64,000 nucleotides of DNA from 21-14-0-10-47-8 sp966211455 (GTDB taxonomy: Bacteria; Bdellovibrionota; Bdellovibrionia; Bdellovibrionales; Bdellovibrionaceae): positions 186,001 to 250,000 of the forward strand of contig CBIHNI010000001.1 of NCBI GenBank assembly GCA_966211455.1, in the 5' to 3' direction. Of the stretch, positions 50,440-58,830 are shown piece by piece (positions within the stretch are counted from its first letter, which is position 1; each line of letters opens with the position of its first letter). Position numbers and translations under genes: made by a program. The notes under the pieces were generated by a model that saw only the letters and a program-made list of their open reading frames with translations, searched no databases and was not told where the DNA came from.

Positions 50440-51391
50440 GGTTTGCGTGCCTTTCAAAAAATTCGGCATCCATCAAAACGCGAATTTGGCTTGGATCTTG
50501 AAACTTCTCTTCGAATGGAATTCGCAAGTCGCGTTCATACTGATCGCCAAACTGCGAGTTTTGCATTTTTCGATAATGTTCCTTGTAAAGCTCGAAGCCG
50601 GTTTGCTTCTGCAAATCATTTGAAACCTGAAATCCGGCTTCGCGATACGCGGCCACTTTGGATTCGTAGGTCATAATAAAGTTCTTTTCCATCGGACCAA
50701 AAAGATGATTTGCAATCGGCGAAAGCAACAGGGACGAGTAAAACTGTTCGGGACTGTACAAAAAGAAATATGAAATCCCCGGTTTGTTTTCGCCGATCAG
50801 GTGGCGATGAAACGAAAAGTATTTCATGTTCGGAACCAGAATATGCTTTCGCTCCTGGATGGTGAAAATATTCGGGATGTTCCATGAAAGCACGACCGGC
50901 GCCTCGATCATATCAAGAGCCCTCATGTGCACGGTCAACTGGGGGCTCGAGCAGCGATACTTTTCCGCATAGGCCTGATGAATTTGGTCGTGGTAAAACT
51001 CGTCAAGATTGATATCGATGTAGCGAACTTCGTTTTCCAATCCATACTTTTGAATAAACTGGTGGGCTTGGATCACATCGTAAGAATTGAACAAAGTTTC
51101 ATGACGATCGTCATAATAGCGAAAGATCGCAAGCTCAAAAGGCTGACCGACTGCCAGAAACGAAAGCACCATCGCCTGACTGTCGATGCCGCCGCTTAAC
51201 GCCAGTACTGGCGTGGGCCACTGTTGTGCGATCTGATCGGCGGCCTGTAAGCAATGGCTTTTAAATGAGAGATCGTCGGATTTGAAGACTCCCATTGAGA
51301 CCGAAAGCGATTTCTGTCCTTCGCCGGAAACGCGATATTTCAGGTAATTGTTCCGGGTTAGATTGTATTGAAATTCTGTTCCATCAAGCAC
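50423..51391 (-). CDS. Asparagine-synthetase-like PP-loop enzyme without glutaminase domain (copy 2)
   Basis: 322 residues. TPVLALSGGIDSQAMVLSFL is the PP-loop; a GDQLFG-like second motif is replaced by SPIANHLFGPMEKNFI. No N-terminal Cys and no amidotransferase domain. It differs from the copy at 40556-41611, with low overall similarity by eye. It is upstream and overlapping the phosphatase-superfamily gene, and divergent from the HTTM gene (25 bp apart). An adenylating enzyme for amide or ester formation in the peptide pathway is inferred. Confidence 0.7.
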   Translation of the reverse strand: MLDGTEFQYNLTRNNYLKYRVSGEGQKSLSVSMGVFKSDDLSFKSHCLQAADQIAQQWPTPVLALSGGIDSQAMVLSFLAVGQPFELAIFRYYDDRHETLFNSYDVIQAHQFIQKYGLENEVRYIDINLDEFYHDQIHQAYAEKYRCSSPQLTVHMRALDMIEAPVVLSWNIPNIFTIQERKHILVPNMKYFSFHRHLIGENKPGISYFFLYSPEQFYSSLLLSPIANHLFGPMEKNFIMTYESKVAAYREAGFQVSNDLQKQTGFELYKEHYRKMQNSQFGDQYERDLRIPFEEKFQDPSQIRVLMDAEFFERHANHARLP

Positions 51392-51416
51392 ACGTTCAGT
51401 CTAAAATATTCGAACA

Positions 51417-52598
51417 GTGATTTCACCTACATTGAAATGGGTCACCGACCTTTTTAAACAGAACGTTGCCGAGATCAAATCTTCAAAGGCGCTTTGTCTT
51501 TACGGATTAATTTTGGGATTTAACAATCTGGCGACAGCTTTGGTGTGGTGGCCGCGAAGCCCGATGTTTTCAAACGAGCCGATTTGCTGGACCTTTGTCC
51601 CCGGCTGTCGCGCTTTGATTCCGTTCTATCAGAATTTCGGTATGGCGATTTTTATCGGCTATGCTTTGATTTCGGCTGTCAGTTTGATTTTTTTTGCCAA
51701 TCGCAAGGTTGCGGTCGGTTACTCGTTCTTCGTGCTTGCCATCGTGATCAAGTTCGCCATTCAGATCTACGACTATCGGTTCATGGGCAACTATCACTAT
51801 ATGGTCAATATCGTGAGCTTGCTTTTCTTGTTCGCGACCAACAAATCACATCTGATCCGTCTTTTTATCGTTCTCTTTTACATCGGCGCGGGCGTCATCA
51901 AGTTCAATGCCGATTGGCTTTCTGGTGAAGCTTTGATGCGCCCGTCCTGGATTTCGGGAAAGCTTCTGGAATTTGCTTTGGCCTATGTGATTTTTATGGA
52001 GCTGTTTATCAGTCAGCTTCTGCTTTCAAAAAAATGGCGAGACTGGGCCCTGGCGGCGATCGTGATGTTTCATATTTTCTCGTACCCGGTGGTACTGTGG
52101 TTTTATCCGGTGACGATGCTATTGCTGCTGACAATTTTCATTTTGGACCGGCAAGATTTTTCTCTTGCGGCCGTCTTCAAACGCCGGGACAGCCTGATCT
52201 TCGTGACTGTTTTTGCGATTTGCCAGATTTATCCCATGGTTTTCGTCAAAGATCCGGCCATCACGGGCGAAGGCCGACTGCTCTCGTTGAATATGCTTGA
52301 TGCGCGCGCCACTTGCGTCACTTACCTTGAAACTGAAAACTTGCCAGGTCGTCTGTCGTTCGGTGAAGTCAATCTGCGGTTGGGCCGCCGGCTGTTATGT
52401 GACCCCTTGGTGTACATCGAATCTTTAAAGAATATGTGCGAGACGGCCCCGACCGGTAAAAACCGGCGCTTTGCTTTGCTATCGCGGCCGTCGACCGAGC
52501 TTCAGTCAGCAGGATTCTATAATTTTGCGGGATTCTGCGAAAAGCCGCCGAAAATTTCGATCTTAGGGGCAGTGGAACACGAGGAGCGGGAGTTGTAG
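51417..52598 (+). CDS. HTTM-domain (vitamin-K carboxylase-like) membrane protein
   Basis: 393 residues. About eight helices: GLILGFNNLATALVWWPRSP, then FIGYALISAVSLIFFANRKV, YHYMVNIVSLLFLFATNKSH, GAGVIKFNADWLSGEALM and LEFALAYVIFMELFISQLLL. The GAGVIK.N..WLSG..L pattern matches HTTM (horizontally transferred transmembrane) proteins. The gamma-carboxylase lysine cannot be assigned. The start is GTG at 51417. Converges with the YcaO gene, 22 bp between stops. Confidence 0.7.
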   Translation: MISPTLKWVTDLFKQNVAEIKSSKALCLYGLILGFNNLATALVWWPRSPMFSNEPICWTFVPGCRALIPFYQNFGMAIFIGYALISAVSLIFFANRKVAVGYSFFVLAIVIKFAIQIYDYRFMGNYHYMVNIVSLLFLFATNKSHLIRLFIVLFYIGAGVIKFNADWLSGEALMRPSWISGKLLEFALAYVIFMELFISQLLLSKKWRDWALAAIVMFHIFSYPVVLWFYPVTMLLLLTIFILDRQDFSLAAVFKRRDSLIFVTVFAICQIYPMVFVKDPAITGEGRLLSLNMLDARATCVTYLETENLPGRLSFGEVNLRLGRRLLCDPLVYIESLKNMCETAPTGKNRRFALLSRPSTELQSAGFYNFAGFCEKPPKISILGAVEHEEREL

Positions 52599-52620
52599 AT
52601 CTTGGCGGATCGATCCGCGC

Positions 52621-53880
52621 TCAGGGAAAAGGATGCGGAGCCGACCACAATTCCCCCAAACTTTGAAGCCGAGGATGTCCGATCGCGCGCGACACGTGTG
52701 ATGGATTCAGCTGGATCATCTGAGGGGACACGGCTTTCACCACCTTCAATCCCGTCTTGGCAAGTTCGGGTGCCGTCAGATCAACCATGTACATCTGGAC
52801 ACCTTTTTCCTTCAGCAATAATGGGAAATCTGAAACCGAGAATGACGAACAACTGTCAGGATTCAGCAGTGGTCCGGAAGAGCTGTGATGAAAAACACCC
52901 AGCAGCTGTTCTGACTCGGGGAGAGCGTACAAACTTCGGTGATCGGTGAAATTCAAAAGGGCTTGTTCGAAGTCCGCAAGCTCGTCCCAGGTTTTCTTGC
53001 GAACATTGCGACTGCCGGCCAGCACCTGACCGAGCTCGATCAGAGCTCTGGCCAAAGCGTCTTCAAGACGCGGCCGATAGGCCGCCGACATGGTGAAGAA
53101 AGGTCCTTGAGAGAGATCATGCGAAAGATAACTGGCCGTTACGGCGTAATCGCCCAACACTGTTGGCAGCAGACGAAGACGAATGGATTTCTGCAGCTTG
53201 TGAAAGCGCATCCAGATTTCCTGCAGATTTGGATTGGTTTTGATCAACGAAAGAGAATCGAATTCGAAAGGTTTTGACTGTGTCCACCAGGCAAACATCA
53301 AGGCATCGCGCTCGATCAGCTCGAACAACGCGGATTGCGAGGCCAGTTCGAAACTGGGGCCGGCGCCCATGCCGTTTGTGGTTGTCGGAAAGAAGGCCAA
53401 ATTACGATCTAAGAAAACAGATCCCAATGGCAGAAGGGAGTTTTCATCCGCATCGCCAAAGCGTCGGGCCGAAATAAAGTACCGCGAATTTTTTCTGTTC
53501 TCTTCAAGGCGGCCTAACAGAGGATGTCCCAGCTGTTGGGGCTGAAAAGAAACAAAACTTTCAGCGGACACGATATCGGAAAACCGTGCCGTCTGATCCT
53601 GATGAATAATGCGGTCTTGAAATGCCGATGGCGGCAGCAAAAAGCAGTATCTTTCTAAAGATTCGATCAGCGAAATCAAACGGGCTTCTTTTTTTGAAAG
53701 AGCCGTCCCACTGCTATCAATTGTCATAACATGATCTTTTAGAAAGTATTTCGCGACCGCCCGATGGGTGTGAAAACGCGGTGAGTTTTCGGTCGGGGGC
53801 AGACTCCCCAAATCGGAAACGAAGCCGCTGACCGGATCAAGTGCCGCCCGCAAGAATTTTTCAAGCTTATCGGTGATCAT
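52621..53880 (-). CDS. YcaO-type azoline-forming cyclodehydratase
   Basis: 419 residues. The ATP/Mg site reads SKKEARLISLIESLERY, matching SxxEAxxxAxxEAxER (E65, E73, E76), followed by TTNGMGAGPSFELASQSALF and ELIERDALMF. The protein ends in PHPFP (415-419), the C-terminal PxPxP motif found in azoline-forming YcaO enzymes. It converts Cys/Ser/Thr of a precursor to thiazolines/oxazolines using ATP. Its start overlaps the E1-like gene by 14 nt, so D and C components are co-translated, downstream of the precursor gene. Confidence 0.92.
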   Translation of the reverse strand: MITDKLEKFLRAALDPVSGFVSDLGSLPPTENSPRFHTHRAVAKYFLKDHVMTIDSSGTALSKKEARLISLIESLERYCFLLPPSAFQDRIIHQDQTARFSDIVSAESFVSFQPQQLGHPLLGRLEENRKNSRYFISARRFGDADENSLLPLGSVFLDRNLAFFPTTTNGMGAGPSFELASQSALFELIERDALMFAWWTQSKPFEFDSLSLIKTNPNLQEIWMRFHKLQKSIRLRLLPTVLGDYAVTASYLSHDLSQGPFFTMSAAYRPRLEDALARALIELGQVLAGSRNVRKKTWDELADFEQALLNFTDHRSLYALPESEQLLGVFHHSSSGPLLNPDSCSSFSVSDFPLLLKEKGVQMYMVDLTAPELAKTGLKVVKAVSPQMIQLNPSHVSRAIGHPRLQSLGELWSAPHPFP

Positions 53881-54697
53881 ACGAAACCGCAGGGTGGCAC
53901 GACGGACAAACCGGAGATTTCAATACGGGATGAAAACCTGTTTGATCGCGTTCAAAATCATAAGTTTGCAATCCCGTCTGCAACTTGGCCAGCTCGTCAT
54001 CCGATTGCAGACGGGGTAAAAAATTGGAAATCATCTCGGCCCACAAAGCAAAATTCTTTCGTGGTGGAGCTTGCAAGACTTGATTCGTTGGTTTCAGCAA
54101 AAGAAGTTCGCGGTCCAAGTTCTGGGCGTTCGCCAATCGTCGAACCGACAGACAATCAAAACAGAAGCTATCGCCGTGTTGGAACAAAGGGCCGATTTGC
54201 AAAGATTGAGGGCCAAGCTCGATCCAAATCCAGGGCTGCTTTAAATCCTTCAACCGATTGGCAACGGCCGGCATCTGCGAACGATAAGCCAAATCTGAAA
54301 TCACCACCAAAGGAAGCGCATCAGCGGTTTTCTGCGGAGATGAAATCAACGAAACCGCCGAATCATTGCTGGGCAAAAAAGAAAGCAAACGGTCGCTTAA
54401 GCAAAGAATTGAAACCGGACCTGAATGAAACGATGACTGTCGGATGACTTTGCTTTTTATCAAAGCTTCGAACAGGCTTTTTAGATCTTGCAGTGGAAAA
54501 CTGTTGGAAAGCCCCTCGTGAACTTCGTCAAGGGTGGCGCCCTTTGCCAGAGAGCGGAAAATTTCCGGGATAAACTGTTCGGCTTCTTTGTGCTCGAAAA
54601 GCACTTTGCCTTTGGCCGTCAGAAACAGAAACTGTGACGGCGAAACTTTCACCACATCGCAATCTGAAAGATAAATTGAGGTTGAAGGCTTGGACAT
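53867..54697 (-). CDS. Leader-binding ocin-ThiF/E1-like cyclodehydratase partner (C component)
   Basis: 276 residues. Residues about 15-88 look like a PqqD-type RiPP recognition element (DVVKVSPSQFLFLTAKGKVL, LAKGATLDEVHEGLSNSFPL, LIKSKVI). The rest is a trimmed E1-like fold with four zinc cysteines, C179, C182, C264 and C267 (DSFCFDCLSVRR and SPVCPSCHPA), as in TOMM C proteins; the ATP site is missing, as usual. It presents the precursor leader to YcaO. It starts 21 bp after the precursor gene stop and overlaps YcaO by 14 nt. Confidence 0.87.
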   Translation of the reverse strand: MSKPSTSIYLSDCDVVKVSPSQFLFLTAKGKVLFEHKEAEQFIPEIFRSLAKGATLDEVHEGLSNSFPLQDLKSLFEALIKSKVIRQSSFHSGPVSILCLSDRLLSFLPSNDSAVSLISSPQKTADALPLVVISDLAYRSQMPAVANRLKDLKQPWIWIELGPQSLQIGPLFQHGDSFCFDCLSVRRLANAQNLDRELLLLKPTNQVLQAPPRKNFALWAEMISNFLPRLQSDDELAKLQTGLQTYDFERDQTGFHPVLKSPVCPSCHPAVSYDHR

Positions 54698-54718
54698 CGG
54701 ATCAGCCCTGCTTACGGT

Positions 54719-54961
54719 TTAGCTACAAGAATCGCTAGACCAGCACGAGCCGCAGGCCTTGCATGTTGGCACTCCACAAGTACCGCATCCATCCGAATCT
54801 CCGTCACCGCCGGCAATCAGGACCCGTGCGCCATCGTCGTCGGTCATCAAAGACCACTTTTCGTCACGGACCCAGCCCGAGAAATTCAAGGACTCGTCTG
54901 TCTCTTTTTTTGAGAGATCATTCAGGTCTAGGTTTGGAGATTTTTTGTTCTTGTCAGACAA
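54719..54961 (-). CDS. Linear azol(in)e-containing peptide precursor
   Basis: 80 residues, from a TTG start at 54961 with AGGGATG 7 bp upstream; no in-frame ATG begins nearer. Residues 1-50 are a polar leader (SDKNKKSPNLDLNDLSKKET, SGWVRDEKW). After G51-G52 the core is rich in Cys, Ser, Thr and Gly: six Cys (59, 62, 67, 70, 73, 79) and eight Ser/Thr (S56, T61, T66, S72, S75, S76, S78, S80) between residues 53 and 80. That composition is typical of TOMM precursors. Genes for C and D components follow at once. Core sites and cleavage point are predicted. Confidence 0.85.
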   Translation of the reverse strand: MSDKNKKSPNLDLNDLSKKETDESLNFSGWVRDEKWSLMTDDDGARVLIAGGDGDSDGCGTCGVPTCKACGSCWSSDSCS

Positions 54962-55096
54962 AGTTCATCCCTATGGATTGTCTCGAAATGATACGGCAAC
55001 TTTAGAGTTCTCTAGCCTTAAGAGTAGAGCAAATGCAGCTTACATTTCAAGTCAATTCGTGAGACGATAAAAGGGTCTCGTAGGGGAGTAACGTAG

Positions 55097-56071
55097 GTGG
55101 GCATCTCACGCCGCAGTTTTTTGACCGCTTCAGTTGGAACAATCACAGCAGTTTCGACGGCGCGATTTTCTTCTTGGAAAAATCCTTTTGCAAATCGTGA
55201 AAAGAAGAAAGTTCTGATCTATTTGATCGAAGACTTTCAGTCAGGCGTGATGAGCCAACAGGGTCATCTGCTGTTGGCCGAGCTGGGCTTGGTATTGCCG
55301 CAGTTCTCGTTTGAATTCACAAAGGACCCCAAGGCTTCTCATCTGTATGTGACCAGCACTTCACGTTTAAGGAACTCATCGGCCGAAATGCTGTTCTTCA
55401 GTCGTGTGCCGGGTGGTCTTGAAAGACAAGATTATCAAAAATGGTTGCGCAGCCCTGTCGCGCAGCAGATTTTGACTCAGAAATTGGCTCCGGCAGGCCA
55501 GCTACCGGTCGTGCTAGGTTTGGGTTCGGCGCGATTTCACCAAGCCGTTTCGCTTCATCCCGAATCTCCGTTCGTCATGGGAACATCAGAGCTGAACGGT
55601 TGGAGAAAAGGCATCAAAAATCTGAGCTTCGTGCAGTTGACGGGTTTCAAACAGGCCCAGGATCTTTTGCAAAAAGGCGAAATCCTTTCCATGGATTCGT
55701 TGTCGCCGGTTGTGGCAGCAAAATTTAAAAACGAGAAAACCGCTCTTTTGTCAGACGGCCTGCGAAGCACGGCGCCTCTGTATCTGATTTTTGTGAACCA
55801 AGCTTTTTGGGGTCATTTGGATTCCAGAAGCCAAGACCTTTTCCATGAAACCGTTCATCGGGTTTCAAATAATCTGGATCATGTTTTCCAAAGAGAACAG
55901 GAAAAATACCGACACCAAGCGGTGCGACTGGAAGATCTGTCACAAGCTCCATCGCATTTAATCAAACTGCGACATCTGGAAGAAAAATTGGCGCAACAAT
56001 TCTTGTCTCAGGTGGCACGCAAGGCGAGTTTGAGTTCGCTTTTGGATGCCTACCAGGCTTTCCGTTCCTAA
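55097..56071 (+). CDS. Tat-exported DctP-like periplasmic binding protein
   Basis: 324 residues. The N-terminus MGISRRSFLTASVGTITAVS has a twin-arginine (RRSFL) signal. The rest resembles TRAP-type solute-binding proteins (SSPVVAAKFK-like MDSLSPVVAAKFKNEKTALL, STAPLYLIFVNQAFWGHLDS, SRSQDLFHETVHRVSNN). No TRAP permease is adjacent. GTG start at 55097 with AGGGGAG 8 bp upstream. It is divergent from the peptide precursor and may be its neighbour rather than partner. Substrate unknown. Confidence 0.65.
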   Translation: MGISRRSFLTASVGTITAVSTARFSSWKNPFANREKKKVLIYLIEDFQSGVMSQQGHLLLAELGLVLPQFSFEFTKDPKASHLYVTSTSRLRNSSAEMLFFSRVPGGLERQDYQKWLRSPVAQQILTQKLAPAGQLPVVLGLGSARFHQAVSLHPESPFVMGTSELNGWRKGIKNLSFVQLTGFKQAQDLLQKGEILSMDSLSPVVAAKFKNEKTALLSDGLRSTAPLYLIFVNQAFWGHLDSRSQDLFHETVHRVSNNLDHVFQREQEKYRHQAVRLEDLSQAPSHLIKLRHLEEKLAQQFLSQVARKASLSSLLDAYQAFRS

Positions 56072-57409
56072 TTAGCGTTTTAAAACTTCTTCGGACAATG
56101 CCACCGTTAGGTTGCCGTCGCTATTTCCGGCGGCCTTGGCTTTCGCGATATAATTCGAAAGCACAGCCTTATCCGCAGCGGTCAACGTCGGTTTCGCTAT
56201 GGCCCGCATGATGTTGAGATCTTCTTGGACTCGCCAGTAAGTATTTTTGAAAGGCACCAGCGGCTTTTGCAAGCCGTTTGCGAGCCCCGCGCAACTGACG
56301 ACATCTTTGGCGGAAGTGAGCTTCATCAGCAAGCACTTCATCGTTTGCAGCTGAATTTGCTCGGCCAGAACGCTTTCCTTTTCAGAATCCTTTAAAGCAT
56401 TGTTGATGCTGACCAAAGCCTGCGGAAAGCTGCGCACGCGTTCAAACAGTTGCGCATCCAATAGATTTAAGGTGACGCTGTCGCCAAGGTTCAAAAGCTT
56501 GACGGTGCGAAGCTGAGTGATCTGCTTGCGGGCTTGAACGTAAGCGTTTTTCACCAACAAAATTTTGATCCGTTCAGAATCGATCGCAAATGCAAACTTG
56601 GCCTTCAGCGGATGTCCGGCAGTTTGATTTAGGGCCGCTTCGGCGGCGTTCAAATCTTTTTTCAAACGCGCAATCTTCGCATTCAAAATCATCGACCGAA
56701 TGCGGTCTTCCGACTTGGGATCCTTATTCGACGCCAGATCTGAAGAGATCTTCGTCAAATCGCCAAGGGCCATCATTTCCACATTGATATCGATTTCACG
56801 ACGAAGCACAAAAAGAGACTGAGCCATCTGCGGCAGTTCGCTTTGAAACTGCTGCAAGCAAGCCTTGGCATCCGTGAATTGCGCAAGGGCGTACAAGCCT
56901 TCGCATCGTTCCAGGTAAAACATCGCGTTGTGCACCATCAACGGCGTGCGCGGTACGGTGTTGAAGTAATCGATCACGATTTTCGACCACGCTTCGGGGG
57001 TCGTCTGCTTTTTGAGCTTCAGAATATTTGGGTACAGGCTGCGTGGAATTAAAAAAATACCCTTCTTTTTCAAATACTCGGGCGAAAAGACCGAAAAGAA
57101 TTGATTCCATTCGGCGATCAGCTTTTGCACGGATCCACCTTGGATCGAATTGACAATGGTCTTAGTGCTAAGCAAATAAGCGATCGAACGGACATGGTTG
57201 TCAGAGATGGCCGTTTTCTTTTGATTGACGATATTCAGCTGGAAAATCACGCGGCGATCCAGTTTGGCCGCATTCTTTTTCAAGGACTCGACGGTGGGCT
57301 TTTTCCACAGATCGTTCATGAAGGTTGGCAGATCTCGATCTTTTTTCCCAGCTGCTTGCGATCCCAGGGAAATCAGTAATATCGTTGTTAAAAGAAGGAT
57401 CTGCTTCAT
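56072..57409 (-). CDS. Secreted helical-repeat (TPR-like) protein
   Basis: 445 residues from ATG 57409. Signal peptide MKQILLLTTILLISLGSQAA, then helices arranged as TPR-like pairs (MFYLERCEGLYALAQFTDAK, LSAAEAALNQTA-like DLNAAEAALNQTAGHPLKAK, SINNALKDSEKESVLAEQIQ). No catalytic motif. A 51-codon extension to 57562 overlies the divergent GNAT gene and is not used. Its stop adjoins the convergent DctP-like gene with no gap. Periplasmic scaffold or accessory, function unknown. Confidence 0.7.
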   Translation of the reverse strand: MKQILLLTTILLISLGSQAAGKKDRDLPTFMNDLWKKPTVESLKKNAAKLDRRVIFQLNIVNQKKTAISDNHVRSIAYLLSTKTIVNSIQGGSVQKLIAEWNQFFSVFSPEYLKKKGIFLIPRSLYPNILKLKKQTTPEAWSKIVIDYFNTVPRTPLMVHNAMFYLERCEGLYALAQFTDAKACLQQFQSELPQMAQSLFVLRREIDINVEMMALGDLTKISSDLASNKDPKSEDRIRSMILNAKIARLKKDLNAAEAALNQTAGHPLKAKFAFAIDSERIKILLVKNAYVQARKQITQLRTVKLLNLGDSVTLNLLDAQLFERVRSFPQALVSINNALKDSEKESVLAEQIQLQTMKCLLMKLTSAKDVVSCAGLANGLQKPLVPFKNTYWRVQEDLNIMRAIAKPTLTAADKAVLSNYIAKAKAAGNSDGNLTVALSEEVLKR

Positions 57410-57443
57410 GAGCTTACTTTGAAGAAGAAATCGGAAAAACGCA

Positions 57444-57920
57444 ATGGAGATCACGGGCACAGTGGGTAGCAACATCGAGATTCGCGAAGTTTCATTCGAG
57501 ACTGTACTGCCCGTTTGGAAAGACAGTCTGTGGCCAGGTCGAGTTTCCGCGATCGAACCCATCAGCTGTATTGGATTCGATGGGCAAATCGATATTTCGA
57601 TTCAGAATTACCAGGGCCATTTTTTTGGAGCATATGCTCGATCTGAACTGGTCGGTGTGATCAGTTGTCATCCGGTGACGTCGGACATGATGCGCCTTCG
57701 TGGTATTTTCGTGAAATCTGGAAACCGCGGTCAGCAGGTCGGTGAAAAATTGATTCAAAAGGTCAAAGATGCGGCTCGACAGACGGGGATGCGTCTGGTG
57801 TTTGGCTTGGTACGGGAACGAAATCAAAGTTATTTTGAAAAGAACGGTTTTCATTTTCGCAAGAAAGTGACCGGTTACGAATTTGGTCCGCACGTGATTA
57901 TGGTCTGGGAGATTTTATGA
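57444..57920 (+). CDS. GNAT-family acetyltransferase
   Basis: 158 residues. RLRGIFVKSGNRGQQVGEKL carries the acetyl-CoA-binding Q/RxxGxG/A (NRGQQVGE), GMRLVFGLVRERNQSYFEKN and GFHFRKKVTGYEFG complete the fold. Small-molecule or peptide N-acetylation; substrate unknown. It overlaps the pirin gene by 4 nt (ATGA), so they form a two-gene operon. The divergent secreted-repeat gene begins 34 bp upstream. Confidence 0.8.
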   Translation: MEITGTVGSNIEIREVSFETVLPVWKDSLWPGRVSAIEPISCIGFDGQIDISIQNYQGHFFGAYARSELVGVISCHPVTSDMMRLRGIFVKSGNRGQQVGEKLIQKVKDAARQTGMRLVFGLVRERNQSYFEKNGFHFRKKVTGYEFGPHVIMVWEIL

Positions 57921-58828
57921 TTATCAGTGCTCGCGATAAAGATTTGGGCGGTTTTTTTGTTCATCGCATTTTACCATATGCGACCCACCGAATGGTCGGT
58001 CCTTTTATTTTTCTAGATCATATCGGCCCAGCAAAATTTGGTCCGGATCAGGGGATGGAAGTGCGGCCTCATCCGCATATCAATCTGGCGACCGTGACTT
58101 ATCTTTACGAAGGAAAGATTCGCCATCAAGACAGCTTGGGTTCGGATCAATTGATCGAACCGGGTGCGATCAATTGGATGACCGCGGGTCGCGGGATCGT
58201 GCATTCCGAGCGGACCCCGGCCGATGTGAAAAAAGCTGGTGGGTCGATGCACGGGATTCAGTGCTGGGTGGCCTTGCCGACTGAAGCGGAGGAAATCGAG
58301 CCCAGTTTCAAACATCATCCAGCCACAAGTTTACCCGAGTTTTCAATTGGCGAGGTGAAAGCCAAGCTTTTGCTTGGAAAGGCATTTGGCCATCAAAGCC
58401 CGGTTGAACTTCACTCGGAACTTTTCTACTTGGATTTACGAATGCCGGCAGGGAGCTCGGTCACTCTTCCGCACGAGGATCAAGAAGCCGCCGTGTACGT
58501 CGTCGAAGGCGAGCTCAGCGGAAATGAAAAAACAGTCGAAGCCTTGAACATGATGGTCCGTGACGACGGAGAAAGCCTGACGGTCACCGCGAAAAAAGAT
58601 TCGAAGGTTTTATTGGTGGGCGGAAAGCCCGTGGGAAAACGCCATATCTATTGGAATTTTGTCTCGAGCACGGAAGAAAGAATCAACGAAGCAAAAGCCC
58701 ACTGGGTAAAAGGCCCTGGGGCCGAGGGCAGTCGCTTCGAAAAGATTCCCAATGACCATCACGAATTCATTCCGCTACCACCAGAGCCGGGCGGGCATCA
58801 CAATCCGCCCGGAACGGTGATGAAGTAG
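57917..58828 (+). CDS. Pirin-family bicupin protein
   Basis: 303 residues. MVGPFIFLDHIGPAKFGPDQ, VRPHPHINLATVTYLYEGKI and MTAGRGIVHSERTPADVKKA are the pirin metal-binding cupin motifs, with His and Glu ligands; the second cupin (EDQEAAVYVVEGELSG) follows. Length and HPHIN.ATVTY match the classical pirins rather than YhhW. Possible quercetinase or redox-sensing role. Co-translated with the GNAT gene. Ends 2 bp before the convergent subtilase. Confidence 0.92.
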   Translation: MIISARDKDLGGFFVHRILPYATHRMVGPFIFLDHIGPAKFGPDQGMEVRPHPHINLATVTYLYEGKIRHQDSLGSDQLIEPGAINWMTAGRGIVHSERTPADVKKAGGSMHGIQCWVALPTEAEEIEPSFKHHPATSLPEFSIGEVKAKLLLGKAFGHQSPVELHSELFYLDLRMPAGSSVTLPHEDQEAAVYVVEGELSGNEKTVEALNMMVRDDGESLTVTAKKDSKVLLVGGKPVGKRHIYWNFVSSTEERINEAKAHWVKGPGAEGSRFEKIPNDHHEFIPLPPEPGGHHNPPGTVMK

Positions 58829-58830
58829 AA

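Noticed and set aside
39828..54961. Lasso-peptide interpretation because of two Asn-synthetase-like genes
   Set aside because: No B-type transglutaminase-like leader protease or lasso-type precursor is present; the YcaO, C component and SagB point to azoles.
57410..57562. 51-codon N-terminal extension of the secreted repeat protein
   Set aside because: It would cover the divergent GNAT gene start; the ATG at 57409 begins exactly at a signal peptide.
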